This document shows positions 1 to 12,200 of a stretch of 64,000 bases of DNA, piece after piece. The stretch is taken from positions 41,424,663-41,488,662 of the forward strand of contig CM076943.1 of NCBI GenBank assembly GCA_039566865.1, written 5' to 3'. Each line of letters begins with the position of its first letter. The stretch's first letter is position 1. Position numbers and translations under genes: made by a program. The stretch is from Aurelia coerulea (Eukaryota > Cnidaria > Scyphozoa > Semaeostomeae > Ulmaridae). The notes under the pieces were generated by a model. The model was not told the origin of the DNA, searched no databases, and worked only from the letters and a program-made list of their open reading frames with translations.

Positions 1-1990
1 TTCGCTGCGCATGACAACTCTGTGTCACATGTGAGCAGAACAAGATTTTGTAATGGCGGATGTTTCGTGTGCTTCGATATGGCCTGCAAACCGTTTTAAA
101 TTGCAGAGAACAGGAATGAAGACGCAGATAAAACACAACACAAATGAATGAATATTGTATAAAGGTAATGAACACTTTAATTTTCACGCCAAGGAATTGA
201 GACGATCAAGGCCAAAGCACCACATACTTTAGGCCTATCTACACAAAAATCGTCTTTTTGCCCTTGGAAAAGGCGGCTTTCGGAAATCCTCTAACCTTCA
301 GAAACTTATTAATTGCTCTGGAACCAATCGGTATATCGAAATTTTGTAAAAAAAACTATGGTAAATGCCCATATTCTTGGCAATGGAAAAATAAATTAAA
401 CGAAGTTGTTTATTTTACAATTTCTGAGAAAGTTTATTTCAAAATTGTTTGCAGGTTTCAGAAGAACTTCATTATCCACTCCAATAATTTGAAGATTTTA
501 ACTAAATTTTTCACCACTGATACAACATTTGTTGGGGATATGTTGGGGATGGGGATACTAAGTTGTGAGCCTCAAGGAATCAACCAAAAAGGGCTCCAGG
601 TCACATGCACAGTTACGATTACTTTCACTTTAAATGTAACATGCAAATTAGCTTGACCGTTGAGAACAAGGGAAAAAACAAAAGCAGCGACGCACATGAC
701 AACGTGAGCCCCAAACGGCAATTCACTCACAACAAAGCTGAAATACACAATGTATTAAAACAATAAAGTCAGCACTTCATCTCCGTAACAAATATGTTAA
801 GGGAGAGATATAACAAATTTTGAAGGCAATAGCTTGGCCAGACTTTCCGGAATAAAACTTTAAGTTTGGTAGCCTACACGACAACAGACAATAGAAAAAC
901 TGGGCACGGTCAGTCAATTATCGATAGGCCATATTACTTGGAATGTGCTGCTGCAGCAATAGTAGTTCCTGCAGTTTTTAAAACGAAGAAAGAACAGTTT
1001 AAAATGCAGAAGGGGATCTTCATGGGTTAAACCTTGGCTTCAAAGGCGAACCCAGTTGGGTACAGAAGTATCCCGCAAATGAGAAACAGCCTTTTCAATT
1101 TCAGGTCTGATGCGTTTCTTATAAAATGACATAAACTTAGAAATCAGGGTAAAATTTCTTATTAAAAAATCCAGTACTATTGATCAGTTACTCAGATATT
1201 AGCTCTATGATTGTGATACAAAAAATTATATTTTGAATTGTACTTGTAAATTCTCACTTTCAGGAAATTATTCCAGAAAGGTGCATTTTGCTTAGTCTGC
1301 ATACGAAATTCTTCTTTTGATTTGAATAGGTACAGTTCAATTCAACCGGAAAGCTGAAAAATTCCAAGCTTTCAATACACAGTTTTTAAATAATAAACAA
1401 GTTTTTTTCAGACCTGAACAAGTTTCTTATAAAATGGGGTATTATTTTGAAAATCAGAGTCTGTTTCTTATATGCGGGACACTGCTGTATTTACGGCACA
1501 TCATTGTAGAAACTTTGTCTTGAAGATGAAGAAGACAACAACGCACAAACTTGGCTCTGCTTCGAAAAAAACTGATGAAATATTCATTCTGATCTACGCG
1601 TTTTGCTTTGACAGCCATTTTTGCTCTGGTGTTTCCTTGGGCGATCTTTACATTACGCAAGAATTTATCTGAGTACAATGCATCTATTAGCAAGGCTTAG
1701 CAGCGATCTTGAATTTCAATCATGATTGACATTCAGTTTAAACTGAAAAGTTGAACACGTCCAACTTAAAAAAACTGATCAGTCTAAACTGATGGTCATA
1801 AAACCGTCACGTTCTTACCGTCTACACGATCAGTTTTCTGATCTTCAGTTAAACTGTCAGTTTAAACTGATCGTGTATTTCAGCCTTAATACAACACTTT
1901 TTCAAGAATTTCGAAGTAAGAAAGCCTTTGGGGTAAATACCATCATAGGACCCAGCATTCCAACTACAGAACAAGGAATTGCAGGGACCT
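1..1990. other. Gene-free stretch
   Basis: No exon, RNA gene or complete mobile element was recognised. An open frame of 132 codons at 258-656 has no motif or splice context and looks like chance. At 1735-1875 a short word of the AAACTGATC type recurs in both orientations, probably an eroded small inverted-repeat element. Confidence 0.5.
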
Positions 1991-1994
1991 ACAA

Positions 1995-2310
1995 ATCCCA
2001 AGAAATAATCTTGAATATGTCAAGAAATGCTTTCACTATTCGGCTCTGAAAGCTTGGAACGATATACCCATCAATATCAGAGAGCTCCCTACACTTAGTC
2101 GATTCAAAAAGCAATTGAAAAGTTATTATACGAGCTGAACACAACCTAAAACACGACGCCCTGGAAGAGCAGCTGCTATTAGATAGGTTACTGTACATAA
2201 TTTTGCTTTAACTGTACATATAGATTATATTAATGTATTTAGGATATTTATTTTCTTATTTAAGTATTGCGTTCGTAAGCTAAAGGGTTTTTCGTGCATA
2301 AAGAATTTAA
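1995..2310 (+). mobile_element. 3' remnant of a non-LTR retrotransposon
   Basis: In one frame the sequence reads FHYSALKAWNDIPINIREL followed by PTLSRFKKQLKSYY and then a stop. This is the conserved C-terminal tail of CR1/L2-type reverse transcriptases. The noncoding 3' end closes with GTGCATAAAGAATTTAAAATG, the same kind of end seen on other elements in the window. Everything upstream is missing, so it is a heavily 5'-truncated dead copy. Confidence 0.75.
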
Positions 2311-2642
2311 AATGAAAAGACAGACCGATTGGTTCCAGAGCAATAGACCATTTAGCCATTCTGAAAAAGAATCCGAATTTAACAATATCTTGATACATTT
2401 TGAACAATTTTCGAACGTGCACAATAGTGATAAGAAGCTCTAACGCCACTCAATGGAACTTTTCGTACAAAAATTTATACAAATATCACTCGATCCAGGC
2501 TCTTTTGCAGAATAGCTAAAAGTTCTAAGATAAAGTTCTAGAGAGGAGGATTTCTGAAATCGGCTTTCCGTGTTCATCGGAGCGGATAGCAGAGTTACCT
2601 TAAATCTCGTAAGGAATATAAATTTAATGACGTCAGATCAGA

Positions 2643-2840
2643 TCCTCAAATGAATTGAATATGAAATGAGCTTTAATTTCGAAAAATATCGAAGATGTCT
2701 GAGAAGTCTAACACTAGGAATATAGTAGGAATAAAGTAAAGTTGCTGAAGTTTCTTTGAAGCCATCCATTTCAAAGAAATAAGTCATACAATTTTACATC
2801 CACTTTTGACATTTATCAAGATTTTGAACCTTTGCTCCTC
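2643..2840. repeat. Fragment of the mariner-like foldback family
   Basis: Resembles the right half of the element at 13678-14992, including the stretch leading to a 'lysine-like' TTTACA...GATTT...GAACCT word order. It ends in a G10 run at 2849-2858. Only part of one arm is present. Confidence 0.55.
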
Positions 2841-3224
2841 TGCTCCTCGGGGGGGGGGGGTGGCCACTCATCAATTCAATATTCCCTGACAGATATGTGC
2901 CCCTCATAAGAGTAAGTTCGTGCAAAGGAAAACTCTCCGAAAGAGAATCTAATTTTAGATCATGGCTCTGAGCGCCAAAATCTTTCAAAATCTCATTATA
3001 AAGGTGCACGCCAATCAATAAAGGTCATCAAAGAAGGTCATCTTAAAGATCATTTCACGTCATAAAGGTCATTCCAAAGGGCACCAGTTCATCAAAAAGG
3101 ATGGTGGGTCAAAATTTCGGGCATATTACAGTCAAAACGAAGGGTGCACTCCTGCAGATATGTCGAGCATCCCCTCCCTCATCAGGTTACAAACATTTTT
3201 CTCAAATAATCGAAATCCACTCAC

Positions 3225-3292
3225 CGAGACTGTCAAAGCCGTGCAAAAGTTCATGCCCTACAATGCTTCCAATCTTCCCAAAATTGATGTAT
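3225..3292 (-). CDS. M13 peptidase exon 14: zinc-binding HELLH exon
   Basis: Acceptor TTGTTAG at 3293-3299, donor GTGAGT at 3219-3224. Reads Y-I-N-F-G-K-I-G-S-I-V-G then HELLHGFDSL, residues 584-605, with Thr583 completed across the junction. This aligns with the GGIGxVxGHEhTHGFDD core of M13 peptidases: two zinc histidines and the catalytic glutamate are intact. Thr in HExTH is replaced by Leu, and GG by GK. It ends one base into the next codon; the next exon was not found. Confidence 0.95.
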
Positions 3293-6200
3293 CTAACAAG
3301 AGAAAGCATCACAGAATTATGATTTTAGCTACATTATCATTAAACAATACCAGAAAAACGTTTCTATGGATGCACTTCTATGCTGAATAAAGAAAGAGCT
3401 CCTGTTTACAAAAGCAAGAACAGTGAAGCAAAAACAATGATATCAGTTGCATCAAGCATTACAAAACCTTGTACATCTTCGTTAGTGCCATTCTATTGTT
3501 GCATTCATGGCACAAGTTTTCAACGCATTAAATATATTAAAGAACTCAAAAGAAATGTTACCAAGGTAATTTTAGTTTCATTAACGGTCATTGCAATTTT
3601 CCCAAAAATTTGCCCCCAGTCTAAATCCTGCTGTGAAGAGCAGACGTTGTTATAACTACGGCAGTGGATTGGTCAATTAGGTTGAGGTGAAAACCATGCA
3701 TTCGCAGCTCTTAGCTAGTCAAATATTTGTATGCTGTTTCTTGAAGGAAATCTTCAATTGACTTGTTTCTAGACTTATGACGATGAGTCCCTTGTATCTC
3801 TGCAGTAAACCTTGCTCAACAGGGACTCATAGCGAAAGAGTTAAAAAGCTGACCCTATCTTCTGCATTGGATCGATCGAATCTGGATCGAAAGACTGCTT
3901 CGGCTCTGTTCAACGGTCACTCCTCAGAAAGGAAATGCGACATCTGAAGAAGAAAGTTCCCTTTACCTGGTGAGTGCAAACTATGTCTTTTAATGTTGCA
4001 ATTTCCATGTTTTTAAGACCAAAACATAACAAAGAAATCTTCAAGCACCTGCCACAGCAAATTCCTTCAAATCTAATCAACTGCGTCCATCAAATCGTGT
4101 GTTCGAAACTTATTGTTCTTTGCCAAATCTCGCAATCTGATTGGTATTCTAGGAAGCTCAGAGTTTGGGCCTAAATAGGGTCAGCTTTTTCAGAGTAATA
4201 ATATGAGTCTCTGTTGATCGAAGCACCATCTTGAAGTAAAAAAGCACAGGGAAACAAGGGACTCTAGGTCATAAGTCTAACTCGTTTCCCAGTACGATTG
4301 ATAAACTCTACAGCTTATAAAACACTTACGTTGGTCCACTGCTGTATACAAATGGTTCTCGTAAAATTCCGGAGAGAACAGCTGTAAGAGAAAATAGTTC
4401 TTGAGAAACTGACTCAAAGATATTTACGGTAATATCTAGAAAAATACATTATCTACCGAGTGAGAAAAAACAGTTCCCCTTTTAAAGGCCACTGCTCCCT
4501 GGATATCAAGACGATAAGATTTGTAAATATATTATTTGATGGCGGACATGTTCAAATCCATTATAGAATTTATCTGACTGAGATTGGCCACTCTGTTCTG
4601 AACAATGAGCGACTTCACTCAGTATAAAGCCATAACATCATCCACTTAAATGCGGAAAACTGAAACTCATGTAATCAGTCTACCCTTAAATCACAACCAA
4701 ATTCGGTCCCATTCACCAAAACAATGCAAGATGGCTTCAGGTGATCTCAGGTTATTTTAACTTTCATAACATACGTAGGCACGTCCCCATTGCTTTCTGC
4801 AGTTTGTTTGGTGGCTGCACCCAAGCTACAAAAAAGGACCTGTCGAAAACCTACTCATATCCGAGCAATCGTAAGTGTTATGAATATTTGGTTTGTTCTT
4901 CTGTCAAATACAACGCTTTATCTTCAAAATCAAGTTTTCATTTTGAAAAAAACCTAAACATTGTGTGTGCCTTTCAAATAACTGGAAAATCACCGTTTCG
5001 ACAAAAATCTGGAGACGGTGTAGCCTCACTACAAAAGGACCCTCAACTTACGCTCATCTAATTGAAGTGAATTAATGTTATTGTTGTCGCTCCAGTTGAG
5101 GGCCTTATGGACAAACTCTTCTCAAAACGGCAAAAAAATCCCGCCAGGAACAAATTTGTTCCTGGACCGATCAGGATGCAAGTCTTCAAAGAACTTGCTG
5201 GGATTGGCTGATTCTTCTTCAATTCAAACTTCCCGCCAAAGGCAAACAAAAGCGTTCGAACAACGCGTTCGACTGAACTGCTGCAACGATCAAAATCTCA
5301 AAGTAACGAGCGAATTCACGAGATCTTTTGCGTCCCCAAACAACCAAAATATCACTTATAGTGTAGGAGTTTTTTGCTTTGTTAGCTTGAAGAAACATTC
5401 ATCTAAGTAGTTATAGCACCCATCAGTCTATCAATAGCGATAACCTACGAACATATAATCAGTCTAGAGACGGTGCTCCTTTAAATTTTTCTCTGAACGC
5501 CTCTACTTTCCGTAATTCTGCCTCCCTAAAGAAGATATTTTTCTAAAGATATAACTAACACATACTTATCTTATTTTTTGTCCTGTCGTAAAATGCATTG
5601 ACGCTGTATAAGCTAATTTGGGTAGGGGCAAGGCTCCAGCTGAAAGAAAAGATAAATCATGTCAGAATGGGCCTAAAAATCCAGGGGAAGTAACGCTTGA
5701 AACGTTACTGCTGCCCAAATATCAAAGCAACAATATTTTGCAATATGTGATTGGATATACAGTAAATACAATACAATCCCCAAGTACGAGAACCTACGTT
5801 TTTGAGAGCCAGGCTGAAATATGTTCATATTTTAAAGGTACAGAATAAGTCAGAGAGAATAAGTTTTGCGTCTTCGCCGCAATTATATAACCAGCAGACA
5901 AAATTGCAACTGAAAAGAACGAAGACTCAGGCATTGCAGAGTGTCTGTTTTCACCAGAACAAGACTCAGATTGACATTCAGAATAAGATTCAGATAACAC
6001 AAAATGCCAAATCTAATACCAACCAAAAGCGATTTACTGATTGAAGCACTGTGTTATGTTGGCCTCCGTGTTGGCTTTCTGTCGGCGATAATACAGTACT
6101 GATTGAAGCACTGTGTTATGTTGGCCTCCGTGCTGGCTTTCTGTCGGCGATAATACAGTACATCACTTCAAGGATCTTTCTAGGAACCAAGAAATAGGCT

Positions 6201-9200
6201 CTAATGCCTACAAAGAGCAAGCAGCTTGTTATAAATGTACCCTATCTTTTATCTGGAAACAGGGAATTGAATGGGTAGTCCCCAGGGGTCTAGTCCGTTA
6301 GGGTCCGGTCCTTTTGGTTCTGGTTCTTGGTCTGGTTATTCCGTTATTCCTCTACTGTGTTATATTACTCGTAAGGAATTTTTGTAATGCTTCGATGGGT
6401 AGTTAGTTAGCCACAGCTCTGTTCTTTTGCGGAGGAAAACATTATTTACTACTGTGGAGAAGCTAGCGTAAGAGATTGAGAGAAAGAAACGAATTTGTTT
6501 TCTGTCATCTGTCTTGCGTTACCTCATCCGCAGAACTACAGAAATTATTCCTCTGCAGGTACATATAAGTTGCAGCTAGCATTCCTCCATAGAAGCACAC
6601 CAGCAGTGTCCAGCTACCCATGCTTAAACATTGGAGAGGCTTCATAAAAAGTGATTTTGAAAAAGGAAGTATACATGCTGATTGCTGTGGAATTCGTAAA
6701 AAACTCAGGAGAAACTCTCAGAATCCAAAATCTGATAATTTTAAGAAACTTTCAGTACTGACCAAATTCTTAATTTCTTATGAAAAAGATGAGACTCTCG
6801 ACAGTTTTCAACACTTTCAAATATAACACTTTCCATTACGTATGCAAACACTGGCATGACGGCTACACTAGGACTCATGATGCACATTCCTTACCTCTGA
6901 TTAAAAGTTTGAACTGGCTAACAGTTAGAGAGCTGATCAGGTTTGAGACAGCAACTACTGTTTTCAAATCTGTGAATAAACTCTGCCCAGATTATATGGC
7001 CCAAATTTTTCAAAGACAGCGTGAACAGGCAGTTAGGACGCTAAGAAACACCGAAACTGACTTGAAACTTCCTTTAGTTAGAACAAAAAACGGACAAAAG
7101 TCATTTGCATATCGAGGAGCGACCGTTTGGAATGGTCTTGATCACCAAATCAAGCTGTCTCCCTCGCTATCAAGTTTCAAATTAAAACTAAAGGAAGCTT
7201 TATAACAACCAATTTCACATACTTCCTTGCATATTGACCAAAGTCGGTCCCACATTAGACATCAGGCTAGATTGCCGTCAACGTCTACCACTTATCCAAA
7301 ACCAGCCATCATTCTATTCACGGAAAGTCTCTTGCCTGAAGTGTAATGCGGGATAGGCTATAGATTTTCTTTCTGTAGCAATGTAATTTTCTTTTTCTTT
7401 TCGAGAGGATTAATTAAAAAATAGGTTTACTTTTGTAATTCATCTGAAAATGTAGTAAGTAGTATTAGATAGTTATTTATTAATTGATTTATTGTTATTA
7501 TTATTATTTTGTTTTTGTTTTTCTATTTTAACAGGGCACATTGTAAACAGATTTTGATTAATAACTGAATGTTTTCACCCTGTATAAAGAATTTGAAATG
7601 AAAATGAATGAATGAAATGATAGTGCAAATCCATAATATTGCGAGCTATGAACCTTGAACCGACAGCACAGGCGCAATGTTTTTGAGCAGTGAAGACCCT
7701 GGATGGGGAACAGTAGCAGCGGCAGTTGTTGTCGGTGTTGTTCTCTCGGCCGGGGCTCCTGCTATTCAGCATTATCGCCTGTGCTAGCTTGACCTCCAGT
7801 GTGAAACAGATCCTAGTATATATCCGTATTTAATAGTCTATATGTAGCTCTTTGCAATTGTATATTTCATAGTATTTAGTTGTATGATGTTTTTTATGGA
7901 ATGGCCAGGGAGTTGTCATTGTCTAGCTCATATGTAGTGTCTTAGGTACCTTCTTTATGTAAACGTTTTAATTGAATATATATTAAAAAAATGATAGTGC
8001 ATACCTTTTTCGCGATGGCGACTCTGTAAACTGTTTCAAATTCATCTGAACAAGATTTCGCTGACAAGACACAAATGACTGTGCAAAATTGTTACCAGTT
8101 ACAACAGCCTGAAAAGAAAAAGTACACTTAGAAACAGTTCACTTCATTTCATCTTCGTTTTGAAATTCTTTCACTACAACTTACATAAGAAATGCACCCC
8201 CGTCTGAGTGCCCCCAGGATATTTCACCCCAGGGATCATTCCGGTGAATAAAATGAAGCAAAAATCCGTCCCCGGGTGAGAGAAACCTCCGCTGCAAATT
8301 GGGGCCTAAGGTCCCAGTTACACAATACCGGATTCACCACACACCGGATTGCTTTACGCATCGGATGGGGAGGGGGGCAGTTTCACGACGCAAAGGCAAG
8401 CCGGTGCCACTCCACTAAGTTTTCGCGGAGTGAAACCACTCTGCTCTGGAGGTGAGGTGAAAATCAATTCGATTCACTTCGCTCCGCATTCCATCTCGCG
8501 CAACTGCCTTAATCCGGTGTCGCTCCAGTCCATTTGGGCTTCGCAGTTGTCAAAGACAATAGATTTAGACTTAACAGGGCAGGGTGACTCGGCGTCGTGT
8601 AACTGCAATCGAAAATGGGTTCATGGCAATCCGGTGTCGTGTAACTGCAATGAGAACGGTGTGATTTTGACGAAGGTGGGTTGAAACCAATCCGATGCGA
8701 AAACAATCCGGCATCGAGTAACCCAGGCCTAAGTTTGCAATCTCTAAATAGTCGTGAAGAGGAAGATGTAAACATTTTTTTACTAATTTCTTTTAAATGA
8801 AATTTTATTGGCCCTTTTCCGGTGCACAATCAGCCTTTGCTGAAGAGCAACCCTTCTTAAATGAATTAAAGGGAATGAAATTGAATTGCTCGAAAGAAAC
8901 TTTAGCAACTGTTCTATAATTCTATTGTTGGACTTTTCAGAAATCTTGAAAATTTTCAAAACTGCGGAAGATTTTGTTTATTTGATCCAGGAGCCGAGCA
9001 GAAGGCATTGTAATTCTCGCGTATTTTTGGGGCTTAAATGAAACGATTACAAAACAGCTCCTGAATCAAATAAACAAAATCCGCGAGACAGAACTTTAGA
9101 TTTATCTTTCTTCTTTCGCTAAAAGCACATAACTTCTCTTAAAAACCATCTTTCGCTTGCACAAGACGAGAGTTTGCCCTACTAGTTTCGGGGAAACTTG

Positions 9201-12200
9201 CGGCTTTGTTTGTTCTGAATTACTGGTTTAGAGAATTTCCTTAGTCTGCAGTCACTAATCGCTTTGAATTGAGGTGTCAATCAAACACATCTGTTGCTAT
9301 TGTGTTACAAAATCTGCCCTTGTTTGATTTGTCTCAAATATTTTGGCCAAGATTGCACGTATCAAACTCTAACTTGAAGTTTCTTCTAAAACTTCTGGAA
9401 AATCTTAAAACGGGAAAACTCGATCAATAGCTCCCACACAGTGGCTGTCCAAACGGTGAACATAATTTTTTTGGGACACTCTCCACGTTACATGAAAGGT
9501 CGAGCCCTGCGTGATAACAAGGAAGGTAGGCGCATTCACACTTACATTTTTGAACATCTTGTTGAGGAAGTCCTTTGGGAAATTGTCTGGTCCTGAAATC
9601 ACATTTATGACTCCTTTAATCTGCAGAAATAAACGAATTCAAGGCATTTTTAAGTTTAGCATACCAGGAACACAGGGCTCAAATCTTTAAAAAAGGTCGG
9701 TGTAAAATTATATTACAATTTTCTTTGAATTAAATGGCTTGGAAGGAACATATCGTACTTTGCTGTAAATCTGCCGTGGAAATTTATTGATAGCTTGATT
9801 AGTTTCAAAATGGCGGCATTTATTAAATTTGAGGTTATGACGTCATCAACTTTCTAAATCCTAAACCAGAAAAGCTACAGATTTCTGTTTGCCACTATAT
9901 TGTAGAGCTTCATAAACTACGCTTTCCTTGAAGATCATATCATTCTTCCTCTATTTGTTTAGGATTTAATATGATTTAAAGTTTTCCAAAATGTTCCATG
10001 AATTTATTCAAAAATGGTTAAATTGCCGCCATTTTGAAAGAAATCACGGTATCAAAAAATTTCCACGGCAGATATACAGCAAAGTACCAGAAGTTCCTTT
10101 CAAGCCATCCAATTCAAAGAAAAATGTCATAGAATTTTACACCCATCTTTTTAAAGATTCGAAAGATTTGAGCCCTATGATCACACAAGAAAAAAGTTTC
10201 CACTCTTAACCATAGCCTAGATGTTTAGGCTGTCTGACACGTCCTATTTTGGTTGGGGGAGGGGCGAAAAAACCCCCTACCTATCTCTTAACTAGTAATA
10301 GGTAGAGGAACTGGATTTGGTGCACTAACAGCTCCAAGCATGTACTTTGTACAAATATAAAAATCAATTCAAAATTAGCCATTCTTATTTCTTGCGTCAG
10401 CACTTTTCTTTATATGGTCAAAATAATGAAAATGCGATAAGATCACATTTGTAGCACAAATTCCATCCAAACAAGACAATTACAATAGACTATATTAAAT
10501 AACACAAGGGTGTCGGTGGTGGTGGTAATCGGACACTTGCGAAAATCTCTCGAAAACCAACAGAAAAGTACGTTACAAATAAAATCCATCAAAGAGGGTC
10601 TTTCTTGGTACTGAAAGCTAACATTATAGGTACTAACCATCTTTATGAAAAGCCCTCTTACATGTAAAACACGCTAGAACCAGTTGCTTTCGTTGTGCTT
10701 GGGAGTGTAGAAGTTGCCGTTGTGAACATCACCCCCAGATTTCTGAATCCATTGCCAAACGAAGCAAAAATCTTAAGCAATCAAAGAAACTGGAAATCTA
10801 GCATGTGAGTAACACATAGGATCTTTCAAACTCTGCTTGAAAGAAGAAGGACCAATGAATTGTTGGAAGTTTTCTCAACTTCTTATTAGCACTGAAAACA
10901 GAGGTAAATTTGAATTCACAAAAATCTCTTGGTTGTGACATGCCCAAAAATTATTTCACGACGAACACTTCAAACATTTGGAGTCCATGCTCCTTTCTAC
11001 TGTTGGCAATACGTCCATGAAAGTACAGCTTCATATAAACTCTTGTCAAAATATGCTGACACGATGCTGACGAGGAGCATCGAAGAGCACGCAGTGATTG
11101 GAAGAATTTAACTGATCATACGGGGTGCGCCAAAATAAACTATGCACGTTTGGCAGGTCACAATAAATCATACACTGGACCGATTTTGAAGATTTATGAT
11201 TTAATCTTTAGCAAAAAGCCTGAATTAGATTCTAGGACGTTTTGCATATTTTTCCGTTTTCAGTTTTTAGAGCAACAAGCGAGTTTCTAAAAATGTTCAT
11301 TTTCGAAAACATTGAAAACGATCAAAAAACAACGATCCAAATTCTAGAAGATTCACCATGAATAAACAAAGAGAAAACGTTTCAGGGAGATTTGGGGGTT
11401 TAGAACAATCTCTCGTACAGCAGATTACAATTGGTCAATTTCTAAATCGCAAGTCACCACGAACAAGTTCTCTCTTTGTCCATTCATGTCGAATCGTTAG
11501 AAAACTTGATCGACGTTTTTTGATCGTTTTCATTGTTTTCGAAAACTAAAATTTTGAGGAAACTCGCTTCTAGCTCTAAAAACTGAAAATGAAAAAATTT
11601 ACAAAAAATCCCAGTATCTAATTCAGGCTTTGTGCTAACAATTAAGTCATATATCTTCAAAATCGGTCCAGTCTACGATTTATTGTGGCCTGCCAAACGT
11701 GCATAGTTTATTTTGGCGCACCCGGTATGCAAACTAAATTTCAGCTATGCAATCGCAAGTGCAAGTAAGTCATCAATCTGCTTAGATCACTCTCCTGGCC
11801 ATAGTGAGCTCTTTTACCAAAGTGATCACATGAAATATCACGTGAACATTACCTTTAACAACAATGAAATAATTATAGTAAAGTACCTTTTCCTTCACGG
11901 CGACTTTCGTGCGGTTGTCAAGCCAAGCTAGCTTGCCACTTCCTATTTCAAAGGCAATTTCAACCTCCTTCAACAGTTCCAATGCCTACATGAAGGAGTA
12001 TAAGAATTTAGGCTCCGTTAACAATACCGTAATTCCTCGAAAACACGCCCCCCTCCTTGGGATAACTTTGCAAATTAAGTTTTGGATGCGGGGCTTATTT
12101 GAGCAAAGGGGTATATTTGAGGGGCTTGTTCTTTCGAGCACATCCAAGCATGGGCAATAATGCACCGTTGATGTGGCCTATACTATGATCAAAATTGTAT

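Noticed and set aside
258..656. 132-codon plus-strand open frame
   Set aside because: No motif, no splice context, and overlaps text resembling a dispersed repeat (GCTCTGGAACCAATCGGT also at 2320-2340 inverted).
1454..1693. Minus-strand frame with DQNEYFISFFRSRAKFVRC, vaguely like the QLFFLxFAQxWC stretch near the M13 C-terminus
   Set aside because: Needs a three-residue insertion, lacks the conserved Trp, and no donor or phase-compatible context was found. Not added as a C-terminal exon.
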